Positions 18,625 through 27,952 of a stretch of 64,000 nucleotides of DNA are shown piece after piece; position 1 is the first letter of the stretch, and every line of letters begins with the position of its first letter. The notes below the pieces were generated by a model. That model was not told the origin of the DNA, made no database searches, and saw nothing but the letters and a program-made list of their open reading frames with translations. The translations under genes were made by a program, and so were the position numbers. Source of the DNA: an uncultured Bacteroidales bacterium (GTDB lineage Bacteria > Bacteroidota > Bacteroidia > Bacteroidales > Marinilabiliaceae); contig CALAUL010000006.1 of NCBI GenBank assembly GCA_937892255.1, forward strand, positions 1-64,000, written 5' to 3'.

Positions 18625-19209
18625 ATGACTGAGTTACTTTTTGCCTCACAAAACAAAAACAAATCAAAAGAACTTACTGAAATACTTGGACAAGACTATA
18701 AGATATTGTCCTTGGCAGATTTGAACTACAACGAAGATATCGACGAAACAGGTTTGACGTTAGAAGAAAATGCTCTGATTAAAGCCAGACATATCTATAA
18801 TATGTATCACAAACCATGTATAGCCGATGATTCGGGGCTTGAAGTGGAGGTTCTAAATGGAGAACCAGGTGTTTATAGTGCTCGATATTCAGGAGCCGAC
18901 AATAACTCTCTCGCCAACATGTCCAAACTCCTACAAAAGTTGGACGGAGAGATAAACAGAAACGCACAATTTCGCACCGTCATTGCTTTTGTATCTTCAC
19001 AAGGCGAATTCCTATTCGAAGGCATCGTAAAAGGAGTCATCACTACAGAGATGAAAGGCTCCGAAGGCTTTGGATATGACCCAATATTTCAACCAACATT
19101 TGGCAACGGATTGACTTTTGCCCAAATGTCACCAGCAGAAAAAAACAACATTAGCCACAGAGCTATGGCTGTAAAGAAATTCGTAACATTTTTAAAAAAC
19201 AACAGATGA
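18625..19209 (+). CDS. rdgB: XTP/dITP diphosphatase (HAM1/RdgB)
   Basis: A 194-residue house-cleaning enzyme that hydrolyses inosine and xanthosine (d)NTPs to monophosphate and pyrophosphate, keeping them out of DNA. The motifs are SQNKNKSKEL at the N-terminus, TLEENALIKA, ADDSGLEVEVLNGEPGVYSARYSG in the middle (cut here only for description), GFGYDPIFQP, and the C-terminal SHRAMAVKKF. All are family signatures and the length is normal. Its last four bases overlap the start of porZ (ATGA), so the two genes are translationally coupled. Confidence 0.95.
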   Translation: MTELLFASQNKNKSKELTEILGQDYKILSLADLNYNEDIDETGLTLEENALIKARHIYNMYHKPCIADDSGLEVEVLNGEPGVYSARYSGADNNSLANMSKLLQKLDGEINRNAQFRTVIAFVSSQGEFLFEGIVKGVITTEMKGSEGFGYDPIFQPTFGNGLTFAQMSPAEKNNISHRAMAVKKFVTFLKNNR

Positions 19210-21536
19210 ACAAAAAACTCATATTGTTTCTTTCCTTATTCAACCCTTTTATTTTGCTCTTCTCTAATGCACAATGGGACGAACATTATCAATGGACATC
19301 TTGTTCCTTCTCAGGCTTTTATAACGACACTCCTTTTGCCGGTCATAGTTTGGGACTGTACGCAAAAGAAGACAATACAATTAATAAAATAAGCAAAACT
19401 ACGATTCTTTCCGATTCGGGCATAAGCGCAGTTTTAAGTAATGATACACATATATATATAGGATATAGCAATGGAAATATCGACATCATCAACATGTCAG
19501 AGGGTTCTACAACCAATATTCCCGAATTGAAAACCAACGAATTGATACAAGACAAAACTATCAACTCATTATTTCTTCACAACAACACTCTTTATTGTGC
19601 AAGCAATTCCGGCATATTCGTCATAGACCTTCCAAAACAAGAGATTAAAACTCTATACAAAGTATCCCAAACTAATGCAAAAATAAATGCTATTACTATA
19701 GCTAATGACTCTCTATATGCCGCAACCGCAAATGGTCTGTTCGTAGCAAGTTTAAAAAACAATCTTCTCGAAGACCATAACAACTGGAACTTATCTCACG
19801 ACATTGATACTGTCTGCTCGGACATAACTACATTCGATTCAAAAGTCTTTGTCGCTTTAGGAAACAAAGACAAGAAAAACATTATTACCATAATTAGTTC
19901 AAACTCGGCTCCATCTAACTTAACTTCATCTTCGGCTTTTAGAGGATTTAGCACAAATGCCGATGCTTTGGCTATCGTCAACAGCAACAATATCAAAATT
20001 TATGACAAGTCATTAAAGAACATTGCTTCTGTAACATCATACAAATTTTCGGATTCTTCAAAAACTCCCAATATCCGCAGTGCTGTTCTTAAAAACAACT
20101 CATTTGCCATTGCCGATGGAAAGTTAGGCTTGGTTACTTGTGATATTAATGGTAACAACGCCTCTTCTACTTCACTAAACGGACCTACAAACAATAATAG
20201 TTTTAAAGTATTCGCAACCGAAAAAGCTGTATATATCTTGGGAGGAGGTATAAATAACGAATACAACAACAAGAACATAACGCCCACTCTGCATATCTAC
20301 AGCGAAAATAAATGGACAACCTCAACCGCTAAGGGCAAAGACTTAATTAATATATGCAACGACCCCAACAACCCAGATTCCATATATGCTTCTCTTTGGG
20401 GCTCAGGTATATACAAAATAGAAAATCAAAAGTTATCCACCAACTACCATGCCTACAATTCTGCATTGGTAGATATTTTTGAAGGCAATTCGTACGTCAG
20501 AGTCAACGCTATCACATACGACAATCATTCCAATCTCATAGTAACAAATGCCGGTGTCAAACCCGGGCTCTGGATAAAGACCCAACAAAATGATTGGTAT
20601 CCGCTGTCGTATATCCCGACAGATATTTGCCATTCGACGAAAGATATGATTCATACTCGTAACAACAACTCATGGTTAATCATATCTCCAATGAGCAATC
20701 AGTACGGAGGCTTGTTTGTGTTTAACACTAACGGTACCATTGAAGACGATTCTGATGATATGTACAGAGCCAAATCTACTGTTACGAGTGAAAGTCGCAA
20801 CTATGGAGATCTTAAACTGATTGACTCAAATGGCGAGACATTGGCCTCGCTTGTGAATGCCGTAGCTGAAGATAAAAATGGCACAATATGGATTGGCACC
20901 GAAGTCGGAATTATTGTCTTCTATGATGACGCTTCGATATTTGACACTCCTCAACCGGTATTCCATCGCATCAAAGTGCCGCGCAACGATGGAACCAATA
21001 ATGCCGACTATCTTCTTGACGGCGTTGATGTGACCGCTATTACTGTCGATGGAGCAAACAATAAATGGATAGGGACCAAAACGGAAGGTATCTTCCTTGT
21101 TGATGAGACCGGACTTAATACTCTTGAGCACTTCAATACAAAAAATAGTCCTTTGCCCACAAACGAGATATCTTCAATATCTATTCACCCTACAACAGGA
21201 GAAGTTTTCATCGCCACTCCGTTGGGAACTCTATCTTATAAGAACTATGTTAACGAATCCTCTAATAGTTTATCGGAGATAAAAGTATACCCCAATCCTA
21301 TTCGACCAGAGTATGATAACGTGATAAGGGTAAAAGGGTTTACCCATGATTGTTCTGTAAAAATAACTGATATTGCCGGAAGACTTGTTTACGAAACAAA
21401 GTCACAGGGCGGTACGGCTATTTGGAACAAAGAGACCGTCTCCGGGCTCAGACTAAAGTCTGGTGTTTATCTTGTCTGGGCTACGGACAAAGAGGGCAAA
21501 GAATCTGTCGTAAGCAAAATACTACTGATGAAATAA
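19206..21536 (+). CDS. porZ: PorZ-like type IX secretion system protein
   Basis: A 776-residue exported protein with a signal peptide (about 1-22, ending SNAQ). Repeated beta-propeller blades follow, of the two-component-regulator type (motifs such as LYAATANGLFV, GTIWIGTEVGIIVF and NKWIGTKTEGIFLV), then a C-terminal sorting domain of about 85 residues (IKVYPNPI, VKITDIAGRLVYE, LKSGVYLVW, ending KILLMK). The size, two-propeller layout and WDEHYQW start closely match PorZ of Porphyromonas, a surface component of the attachment complex that links cargo to A-LPS. It implies a functional type IX secretion system elsewhere in the genome. It is coupled to rdgB and followed by a strong terminator. 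Another propeller cargo protein is the main alternative. Confidence 0.8.
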   Translation: MNKKLILFLSLFNPFILLFSNAQWDEHYQWTSCSFSGFYNDTPFAGHSLGLYAKEDNTINKISKTTILSDSGISAVLSNDTHIYIGYSNGNIDIINMSEGSTTNIPELKTNELIQDKTINSLFLHNNTLYCASNSGIFVIDLPKQEIKTLYKVSQTNAKINAITIANDSLYAATANGLFVASLKNNLLEDHNNWNLSHDIDTVCSDITTFDSKVFVALGNKDKKNIITIISSNSAPSNLTSSSAFRGFSTNADALAIVNSNNIKIYDKSLKNIASVTSYKFSDSSKTPNIRSAVLKNNSFAIADGKLGLVTCDINGNNASSTSLNGPTNNNSFKVFATEKAVYILGGGINNEYNNKNITPTLHIYSENKWTTSTAKGKDLINICNDPNNPDSIYASLWGSGIYKIENQKLSTNYHAYNSALVDIFEGNSYVRVNAITYDNHSNLIVTNAGVKPGLWIKTQQNDWYPLSYIPTDICHSTKDMIHTRNNNSWLIISPMSNQYGGLFVFNTNGTIEDDSDDMYRAKSTVTSESRNYGDLKLIDSNGETLASLVNAVAEDKNGTIWIGTEVGIIVFYDDASIFDTPQPVFHRIKVPRNDGTNNADYLLDGVDVTAITVDGANNKWIGTKTEGIFLVDETGLNTLEHFNTKNSPLPTNEISSISIHPTTGEVFIATPLGTLSYKNYVNESSNSLSEIKVYPNPIRPEYDNVIRVKGFTHDCSVKITDIAGRLVYETKSQGGTAIWNKETVSGLRLKSGVYLVWATDKEGKESVVSKILLMK

Positions 21537-21554
21537 CCAAACATCAAAAAAGAG

Positions 21555-21590
21555 AGGCTGTCATTTGGATTGATATGACAGCCTATTTTT
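21555..21590 (+). terminator. Terminator after porZ, probably bidirectional
   Basis: AGGCTGTCAT (21555-21564) pairs perfectly with ATGACAGCCT (21575-21584), followed by ATTTTT. An A-run precedes it, so it also serves the convergent gene whose stop codon is at 21589. Confidence 0.9.
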
Positions 21591-22137
21591 ATGCTAAGAG
21601 CAACAATAATTCGTCACTTAATATATCACATGGTTTACACACTTCCGGACTCCAATGCCCGTTATCTATCAGATGTTTCTTCAAGAATAAAAAGTATGTT
21701 ATCGGGAACTCGTTCTTTTGCCATTGCTGTGCGTAATTAAGCAAACCTGTCTGCTTCACAAAGCTATCCAACTCGCTCACTATACACTGCACAAACTCTA
21801 CATACGGGCATACAAACGACAAGAGTTCGACTTCGTCATCTTCAAAAAATCCTAACGATTTCGTTATTTTTATCAATAAGTCCTGATTGCCGTCTACGGA
21901 TAAGAACCAATTTAAACTATCAGTGCCACTATACCACACCACATGACACGAGTTTTCTTCTCCCCATAAATGTGAAGGTGTAGTAATCAATGTTACCATG
22001 CCATGTAACAAATCCCCCAACGGATTGCATACGTTATCTAATTGAAATTCAACCTCTGTACCTCCACATACGAACTTTGCATGTGCTGTCCCGGGAACTC
22101 CAAGAGCAAACGAAAATATAGGCTTATCGGCATCCAT
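21589..22137 (-). CDS. Hypothetical cytosolic protein
   Basis: I do not recognise this 182-residue protein. It has no signal peptide or membrane helix. Alternating hydrophobic strands in the first half (FSFALGVPG, EVEFQLDNV, HGMVTLITT, CHVVWYSG) suggest a beta-sandwich or sheet, and a helical second half ends with a hydrophobic tail (SDELLLLLA). Trp and Cys are relatively frequent. It has its own -7-like box (22166-22173) and a terminator shared with porZ, so it is probably a single-gene unit. Its acidic, compact character would suit an immunity or adaptor protein, but that is a guess. Confidence 0.6.
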   Translation of the reverse strand: MDADKPIFSFALGVPGTAHAKFVCGGTEVEFQLDNVCNPLGDLLHGMVTLITTPSHLWGEENSCHVVWYSGTDSLNWFLSVDGNQDLLIKITKSLGFFEDDEVELLSFVCPYVEFVQCIVSELDSFVKQTGLLNYAQQWQKNEFPITYFLFLKKHLIDNGHWSPEVCKPCDILSDELLLLLA

Positions 22138-22150
22138 TTGTTTATTGATA

Positions 22151-22173
22151 GTAACGTTACGGCCTCAAATATA
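22151..22173 (-). promoter_or_regulatory. -7 box with adjacent palindrome
   Basis: On the minus strand TATATTTG (complement of 22166-22173) matches TAnnTTTG. About 6 bases downstream is the perfect 10-base palindrome GTAACGTTAC (22151-22160), at or just after the expected transcription start, where a repressor could act. No clear -33 box is visible. Confidence 0.4.
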
Positions 22174-22209
22174 CCAATTAATTATCTACAATTCACTCAT
22201 TTTAACAAA

Positions 22210-23373
22210 TTAATTTAATGGTCGGGCATAATCTTCTACATCTTTTTTTGATATTTCTACTTCTCCAAGTATCGCCAATCGCTCTATAACGTTCCTAAAC
22301 TCTCTGATATTACCGGTCCAATTAATTTCTTGAAGGGCTTCTATTGCTTCCTTTGATATTGTCTTATTGGGTATATTCAAGTCTTGTTTTACCAACTCTA
22401 AGAAGTAGTCGGCCAAGGCTGGTATGTCGCTTTTGCGTTCATTCAGCGATGGTACGTTTATCACTATGACACTTAGTCTGTGGTATAGGTCTTCTCTGAA
22501 GTTGTTGTTCTTTATCTCTTCTATCAGATTTTTATTTGTTGCGGCCAAGACTCTCACATCTACTTTGATGTCTTTGTCGCTACCTACTCTCGAGACGGTA
22601 CTTTCTTGCAACGCTCTTAACACTTTAGCTTGTGCGTCTAGACTCATATCGCCTATTTCGTCCAAGAATATTGTTCCGCCGTTTGCTTGTTCGAATTTTC
22701 CTATTCGCTGTTTTATTGCTGAGGTGAAAGCTCCTTTCTCATGTCCGAAGAGTTCGCTCTCTATCAGTTCCGATGGTATTGCGGCACAGTTGACTTCTAC
22801 AAAAGGTCCGTTTGCTCTGCCACTCTGCTCGTGCAGAGCTCGTGCTACTAATTCTTTTCCCGTTCCGTTGGCTCCCAAGATAAGTACTCGAGCGTCTGTT
22901 CCCGCTACCTTGTCTATCACCGTCTTCATTTTTTCCATAGGTTCAGAACTTCCTACCATCTCGTATTGTCGAGATACTTTCTTTTTGAGCTTTTTCGTTT
23001 CGACAACGAGGTCTTTCTTCTCTATTGCGTTCTTTACTGTTATGAGCAATCGGTTCAAATCCAACGGTTTTTCTATGAAGTCGTATGCTCCTTTTTTTAT
23101 GGCATCTACAGCTGTATCGATATTTCCGTGTCCGGAAATCATCACTACGGGCACATCTGAATTTTTCTCCATTATTAATGACAACACTTCAAGACCGTCC
23201 ATTTCTGGCATCTTAATGTCGGTCAGTACCAGGTCATACTTTGTCTCTGCGTATTTTTCGACTCCCTCTTTGCCATTTTCGGCTAAGTCTACTTCATAGC
23301 CTTCAAGTTCGAGTATGTCTTTCAACGTAGTGCGTATGCTTCTTTGATCGTCTATCACTAATATCTTTGCCAT
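22210..23373 (-). CDS. Sigma-54-type response regulator lacking the HTH domain
   Basis: A 387-residue NtrC-family protein. The receiver domain (1-120) has Asp8, Asp9 and phospho-acceptor Asp52 (LTDIKMP) and Lys in FIEKPLD. The AAA+ domain (about 145-365) has Walker A GANGTGKE, Walker B GGTIFLDEIGD and the sigma-54 contact loop as GAFTSA instead of GAFTGA. The protein ends soon after the AAA+ lid (GNIREFRNVIERL, then about 20 residues), so the usual Fis-type DNA-binding domain is absent. It would activate sigma-54 RNA polymerase on a phosphorylation signal, possibly without binding DNA, as known for FlgR of Helicobacter. Its start is 7 bases after the ppx stop; no histidine kinase is adjacent. 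Confidence 0.92.
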   Translation of the reverse strand: MAKILVIDDQRSIRTTLKDILELEGYEVDLAENGKEGVEKYAETKYDLVLTDIKMPEMDGLEVLSLIMEKNSDVPVVMISGHGNIDTAVDAIKKGAYDFIEKPLDLNRLLITVKNAIEKKDLVVETKKLKKKVSRQYEMVGSSEPMEKMKTVIDKVAGTDARVLILGANGTGKELVARALHEQSGRANGPFVEVNCAAIPSELIESELFGHEKGAFTSAIKQRIGKFEQANGGTIFLDEIGDMSLDAQAKVLRALQESTVSRVGSDKDIKVDVRVLAATNKNLIEEIKNNNFREDLYHRLSVIVINVPSLNERKSDIPALADYFLELVKQDLNIPNKTISKEAIEALQEINWTGNIREFRNVIERLAILGEVEISKKDVEDYARPLN

Positions 23374-23380
23374 AAATAAA

Positions 23381-24313
23381 TTATTTTATTTGCCCATTAA
23401 TATACTGATATACAGCTCCTTGTTTTAAAGCATAATTACATTGTGTTATTCGCTCGATTCGCATCTCGCGAATTATGAAGTTTATAAATATCGTTCCCGG
23501 TATTATCAGTTCTACTCTGGCTTTGTCCATGTGTGGCATATCTTTTCGCTGTGCTATTGTAGATACTAATAGTTTTCTATGTAGCTCTTCGAAGTTTGCC
23601 ACCGATATTTCATACGAGGTGGACAATTTTACATTCATGCTCGGGTGCTTCATTCCGGCTATCAATCCGGCTATAGTATCGAACGAGCCCGATGTTCCGA
23701 TGAGCGTTGTCGACGGGTAATTATGCAGTGCTTCATACAATGGTGTCAACTCCGAACGTATATATGCTTCCATTTGTTTTATCTCTGGCTGCGTTATGGG
23801 GTCTGATGGTGTGAATTTGTCCAATAGTCGCGATAGTCCCAGCTCAAAGCTGTGTTTCCAGATAATGCCGTCTTTGTTTGCCAATATAAATTCGTTGCTA
23901 CCTCCGCCTATGTCGAGGATTAGGACTCTGTCTGTCCCTATAGGCATTACTTGCTTTACTCCATCGTATATGAGTTGTGCTTCTTCATCTCCGCTTACAA
24001 TCGTAATCTCCAAGCCAAATTTATCTTTTATTTGGTTGGCAAAATCGGTTCCGTTCTTGGCGTTGCGCATGACAGATGTACCTATTGCCACTACCTTGTC
24101 GACGTTGAAGTTGGCTATAGTCTCCATGTGATTGGCAATAGCTTTTATTCCTCTTTCTATGGCTTCGGGCAATATTACGCCATCATTGATGCCTCCTTTG
24201 CCTAATCGCGCCGCTTCTTTTGTCGAATAGATTATTTGATAACTATCTTTTTTTACGACAGCTATCGCCAAATTGATGGTGTTGGTACCAATGTCAATAA
24301 TTGCTAATCTCAT
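23381..24313 (-). CDS. ppx: Ppx/GppA phosphatase family protein
   Basis: A 310-residue member of the actin-like ATPase superfamily that hydrolyses terminal phosphates of polyphosphate or pppGpp. The phosphate-1 loop IDIGTNTINL lies at residues 6-15. The catalytic Glu region follows GDEEAQLIYDGV, and the second phosphate loop is LDIGGGSNEFIL. It has only the core Ppx domain; the C-terminal HD-like half of long exopolyphosphatases is missing, as in other short Bacteroidota homologues. It lies in the recJ-ppx-response regulator run (32 and 7 base gaps) and may tie phosphate or stringent signalling to that regulator, but this is inference. Confidence 0.9.
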   Translation of the reverse strand: MRLAIIDIGTNTINLAIAVVKKDSYQIIYSTKEAARLGKGGINDGVILPEAIERGIKAIANHMETIANFNVDKVVAIGTSVMRNAKNGTDFANQIKDKFGLEITIVSGDEEAQLIYDGVKQVMPIGTDRVLILDIGGGSNEFILANKDGIIWKHSFELGLSRLLDKFTPSDPITQPEIKQMEAYIRSELTPLYEALHNYPSTTLIGTSGSFDTIAGLIAGMKHPSMNVKLSTSYEISVANFEELHRKLLVSTIAQRKDMPHMDKARVELIIPGTIFINFIIREMRIERITQCNYALKQGAVYQYINGQIK

Positions 24314-24345
24314 CTTTATTTTTATGACTTGTTACTTTACTATGA

Positions 24346-26061
24346 TTATGCATGTATGTCGAGAACGGCCAATTGTAATGTCTTAATGCCTTTATGTTCG
24401 TTCTCTTCTATCGAATAGCATATTTTAAATGGATTTCCTCCTTTTACCAATGACATTTTGTCTCCCATGCTGAATGCTATTCCGGACATTATCTCTCTGT
24501 TATGCATCTCTATCAGTTCCAATTTCAAGTGTCTTCGTCCTTTTCCTATCAGCTTCGATGTTCCGTAGTCAAATACATCATTCGAAACAAATATCGGTCT
24601 TGTATTGCCTGGTCCAAATGGTTCGAACTGACACAAGAGTCTATAAAATTTGGGTGTAATACTCGATAAGTGCAGTTCTGCATCTACATCTATTTGTGGT
24701 TGCGTCTGCTCCGGCACTATTGTTTGCGCTACGTATTTTTCAAATCTTTCTTTGAATGCCTCTACGTTTTCCAACTTCATCGTCAGGCCGACTGCGTAAG
24801 TGTGTCCGCCAAAGTTCTCTAACAAATCCGAGCATGCATCTATGGCTTTGTACAGGTCATAACCATCTACCGAACGTGCACTTCCTGATGCATATTCTCC
24901 CGACTTAGTCAATATCACTGTTGGTTTGTGATACACTTCGGTCAATCGTGACGCTACTATCCCTATTACGCCTTTGTGCCAAACTTGATTAAATAATACT
25001 ATTGTCTTTTCGTTCTTAAAGTTGGCATTGCTCATGATATACGACTTTGCTTCTTTCGTGATTGTTCTGTCCAATCCTTTTCGTTCTTCGTTCGAAGCAT
25101 CTATATCCAAGCATATCATCTCTGCCGTCTTTATATCTTCGCTTATCAATAGGCGTACAGCATCGTTGCCGGTGTTCATTCTGCCGGCGGCATTGATTCT
25201 CGGTCCTATCTTGAAGATAATATCACTTGCCGATATGGTCTTCTCATCAAGTCCGGTAAGTTTTATTATGGCCTTCATGCCAACAGACGGGTTTTCATTG
25301 AGCTTTTTCAAACCATGATATGCCAAGACTCTGTTTTCTCCTATCATCGGCACTATATCCGACGCTATGCTCACAACGAGCAAATCTAAATATTCTAAGA
25401 GTTCTTGCTCCTTATAGTTGTTTACTCGACAAAATGCTTGCATCAACTTAAATCCTACTCCGCAACCGGAGAGATTTTTATCCGGATATGTACAATCTTC
25501 TCTCTTTGCATCTAAGCACGCTACTGCATCGGGCAATGCCTCTCCCGGTGTATGATGATCACATATTATGAAGTCTATACCCAATGACTTGGCGTATCCT
25601 ACTTTCTCTACAGCCTTTATTCCACAGTCTAACGCTATCACCAACGAAATCCCCTTTTCCTTGGCAAACTCTATGCCTTGGTACGATATTCCACATCCTT
25701 CTGTATATCTGTTCGGGATATAGAAGTCAAGTTTCTCTTCCCCGAAATGACGTTTCAAAAACGAATAGACCAAAGCTACAGACGTGGTGCCATCTACGTC
25801 ATAGTCGCCATATACCAGCAATTTTTCACCGTTTCTGGCTGCACGGTTTATTCTCTCAACAGCCAAATCCATATCCTTCATGAGGAACGGGTTGTGCAAA
25901 TCTGTAAGCTTAGGATGAAAAAAAGCGAGGGCGGCTTCTCTTGTCTTTATCCCCCTCTGCATCAAGAGCATGGAAATAACGGGAGGCAACTGCATTGTCT
26001 GAGATACCCCATCAACATCTGCAATCTCCATCTTAGGTTTAATATTCCATCGCTTTTCCAT
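24346..26061 (-). CDS. recJ: Single-stranded-DNA-specific 5'-3' exonuclease RecJ
   Basis: A 571-residue DHH-family nuclease of recombination and mismatch repair. Motifs: YGDYDVDGTTS (motif I, metal ligands), DCGIKA, the signature DHHTPGE (motif III), and the DHHA1 region with GGHTYAVGLTM. An OB-like region follows near residue 450-560. I chose the ATG at 26061 (MEKRWNIK) over the one at 26079, because homologues begin with a KRW-type stretch. It heads the recJ-ppx-regulator transcript and is divergent from the phosphoethanolamine transferase gene. Confidence 0.95.
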   Translation of the reverse strand: MEKRWNIKPKMEIADVDGVSQTMQLPPVISMLLMQRGIKTREAALAFFHPKLTDLHNPFLMKDMDLAVERINRAARNGEKLLVYGDYDVDGTTSVALVYSFLKRHFGEEKLDFYIPNRYTEGCGISYQGIEFAKEKGISLVIALDCGIKAVEKVGYAKSLGIDFIICDHHTPGEALPDAVACLDAKREDCTYPDKNLSGCGVGFKLMQAFCRVNNYKEQELLEYLDLLVVSIASDIVPMIGENRVLAYHGLKKLNENPSVGMKAIIKLTGLDEKTISASDIIFKIGPRINAAGRMNTGNDAVRLLISEDIKTAEMICLDIDASNEERKGLDRTITKEAKSYIMSNANFKNEKTIVLFNQVWHKGVIGIVASRLTEVYHKPTVILTKSGEYASGSARSVDGYDLYKAIDACSDLLENFGGHTYAVGLTMKLENVEAFKERFEKYVAQTIVPEQTQPQIDVDAELHLSSITPKFYRLLCQFEPFGPGNTRPIFVSNDVFDYGTSKLIGKGRRHLKLELIEMHNREIMSGIAFSMGDKMSLVKGGNPFKICYSIEENEHKGIKTLQLAVLDIHA

Positions 26062-26208
26062 ACTCGCAAAGATATACATTTTTGATAGCTACTCAAAACT
26101 ATTATTAAGAACTTGTCTAAATTTATTCAAAACCACTATTCAAATACTCTCGCTGTAGTCACCGTTTAGCTTCTTGCAAAAAAGATATTATCTGACGTTA
26201 TTTTTACA

Positions 26209-26216
26209 TACCTTTG
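26209..26216 (+). promoter_or_regulatory. -7 box TACCTTTG ahead of the phosphoethanolamine transferase-like gene
   Basis: TACCTTTG fits TAnnTTTG and would start transcription about 30 bases before the ATG at 26252. A -33 TTTG at proper spacing is not evident. Confidence 0.4.
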
Positions 26217-26251
26217 TGTTCTTAATTCGGATTATTGGTACTATAAAATTT

Positions 26252-27778
26252 ATGAACTCACACATCAAACATATTCTTTTCCTGCTCATAGTCTCTTTCG
26301 TCTCTTGTGTCGTCTATGTTACTCCATATTTCATCGACTCTCCTATACGCAACACCTTTGATTTGCTTACAATATGCGTTTTTTGGTGTGCAATCTTTGT
26401 TGGCAATACCCTTTTGTTGGCGATGATATCTTCCTACAAAATCTCGTTCGCAATACTTTTCCCTTGCTACACTATTATGGGAGGCATTTTATCCTATTTC
26501 AAAATAGCTTTTAACGCCACACTGACTCCGATGCTCATAGATGCTTCTCTCAATAACGATTGGGGAACGTCCATCGAACTAATATCTCTCAAAGGTTGTA
26601 TCTTTATCGTCATTATCATTGCCATCACAATCTGTACCATCGTATTCCGATACAAAATCAATGTCGCACGACTGCACCTTTGGTTCTTTGGATCCCTTGC
26701 ATGCCTCTTTGTTTTCTTCAACAGCTCGTTTCGTATCCAAAGAGGTCTTTCGCAACGCTTCCCATTTATTGTCTATGATACATTTGCCAGATACATCAGA
26801 AACTACAAGCACTCCGATACTCGTATCAACCCCGACACACGTATCTCTGCCGAAACTAAAAATGACTCTTTAACTATCGTCTTCGTCTTGGGCGAATCAC
26901 TCCGTTCCGACCATCTTTCCCTCAACGGATATTCTCGTCCTACGACTCCTCTTCTATCTTCACTGCCTAACGTCATTTCACTTCCCAACATCTACAGCGA
27001 ATATACATATACCAACAGAAGTATCCCTCACATCATGACACGAGCAGACAGTTCCAACATAGATTTTGCTTTCACCGAAACGTCATTCATACCTTCAATG
27101 ACCCTCGAAGGCTTCTCCTCACTTTGGATTTCAAATCAGGACATTGCCGAAACTTTTGCTCCGTTTATTGCCGAATGTGACAGCTCTATTTTCGTCAATC
27201 CCGATAAAAGTGTATTTGGATTCTCCAATTGGTACGATTTCGACATACTGCCAGTATTCAACAACCGATTAAAACAAAAAAACGCCCGTGAATTCATAGT
27301 GATACATACCATTGGCAACCACTGGTATTACAACAATCACTATCCCGATTCATTAGCTATATTCCGTCCCATTACACAAAGCCGAGAGATACATAGCAAT
27401 ACTCCCGAAGAAATCATCAATTCCTATGATAACGCTATTCTCGCTACAGATCGACTTCTTTACGAAATCATAAAAGCACTTTGCAACAAGAACGCACTGC
27501 TAATATTCCTCTCAGATCATGGCGAAGCGTTGGGAGAAAATGATATGTGGCTTCATGCCAGTGAAGATGAGTCCATCAGAAATCCAGCGTGCATCGTCTG
27601 GTATTCCGATGAATACCTCAAACATAATAGCACAAAAATAGAGGCTTTGCGTCAAAACGCGGACAAACGTTTTAGAACGGACTTTCTATATCATAGTATC
27701 CTATATAGTGCAGACAATCAGTCAGAAATAATAGATACATCACTATCAATATTCAAAAAAAACAAAGAATTAGCTTAA
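26252..27778 (+). CDS. Phosphoethanolamine transferase-like sulfatase-fold membrane enzyme
   Basis: A 508-residue inner-membrane enzyme of the EptA/CptA group. Four to five membrane helices (about 6-25, 35-60, 68-95, 115-140, 150-165) precede a periplasmic alkaline-phosphatase-fold domain (about 205-508). VFVLGESLRSDHLS carries the first zinc ligand Glu; TYTNRSIPHIMTRAD holds the likely Thr nucleophile; LSDHGEALGEN and the later His carry further ligands. Such enzymes move phosphoethanolamine from phosphatidylethanolamine to lipid A or core sugars, which can alter sensitivity to cationic peptides. The start at 26252 follows a TACCTTTG box at 26209-26216. Exact acceptor unknown. Confidence 0.82.
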   Translation: MNSHIKHILFLLIVSFVSCVVYVTPYFIDSPIRNTFDLLTICVFWCAIFVGNTLLLAMISSYKISFAILFPCYTIMGGILSYFKIAFNATLTPMLIDASLNNDWGTSIELISLKGCIFIVIIIAITICTIVFRYKINVARLHLWFFGSLACLFVFFNSSFRIQRGLSQRFPFIVYDTFARYIRNYKHSDTRINPDTRISAETKNDSLTIVFVLGESLRSDHLSLNGYSRPTTPLLSSLPNVISLPNIYSEYTYTNRSIPHIMTRADSSNIDFAFTETSFIPSMTLEGFSSLWISNQDIAETFAPFIAECDSSIFVNPDKSVFGFSNWYDFDILPVFNNRLKQKNAREFIVIHTIGNHWYYNNHYPDSLAIFRPITQSREIHSNTPEEIINSYDNAILATDRLLYEIIKALCNKNALLIFLSDHGEALGENDMWLHASEDESIRNPACIVWYSDEYLKHNSTKIEALRQNADKRFRTDFLYHSILYSADNQSEIIDTSLSIFKKNKELA

Positions 27779-27844
27779 CAACAACTCGACGATTTCAATA
27801 TGGCAAGATCTCCAAAAGATAAATTCATGGCTTCTTTACATAAA

Positions 27845-27889
27845 GAAAAAAAAGGAAGACCGGGCCAAAATTACTTCTGACCCAGTCTT
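27845..27889 (-). terminator. Terminator of the 22-gene chemosensory run
   Basis: On the minus strand AAGACTGGG pairs with CCCGGTCTT (plus-strand arms 27881-27889 and 27856-27864; nine pairs with one G-T wobble). CC and an eight-T run follow (complement of 27846-27853). It lies about 65 bases after the last stop codon at 27953 and is the only strong terminator seen between 27.9 and 50.7 kb on this strand. Confidence 0.85.
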
Positions 27890-27952
27890 GTCTTTCCTTA
27901 TGGTGATAGCCTTGATGAACAGCAAAAGTCCCTATTCATCAAAGGTCTGCAA

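Noticed and set aside
22424..23299. 291-codon plus-strand frame opposite the response regulator
   Set aside because: It is antisense to a conserved AAA+ gene, with serine-rich composition typical of a shadow frame.
27800..27880. 26-codon frame MARSPKDKFMASLHKEKKGR and six more residues
   Set aside because: It lies entirely over the minus-strand terminator of the chemosensory run; its A-rich codons are the T-run read from the other strand.
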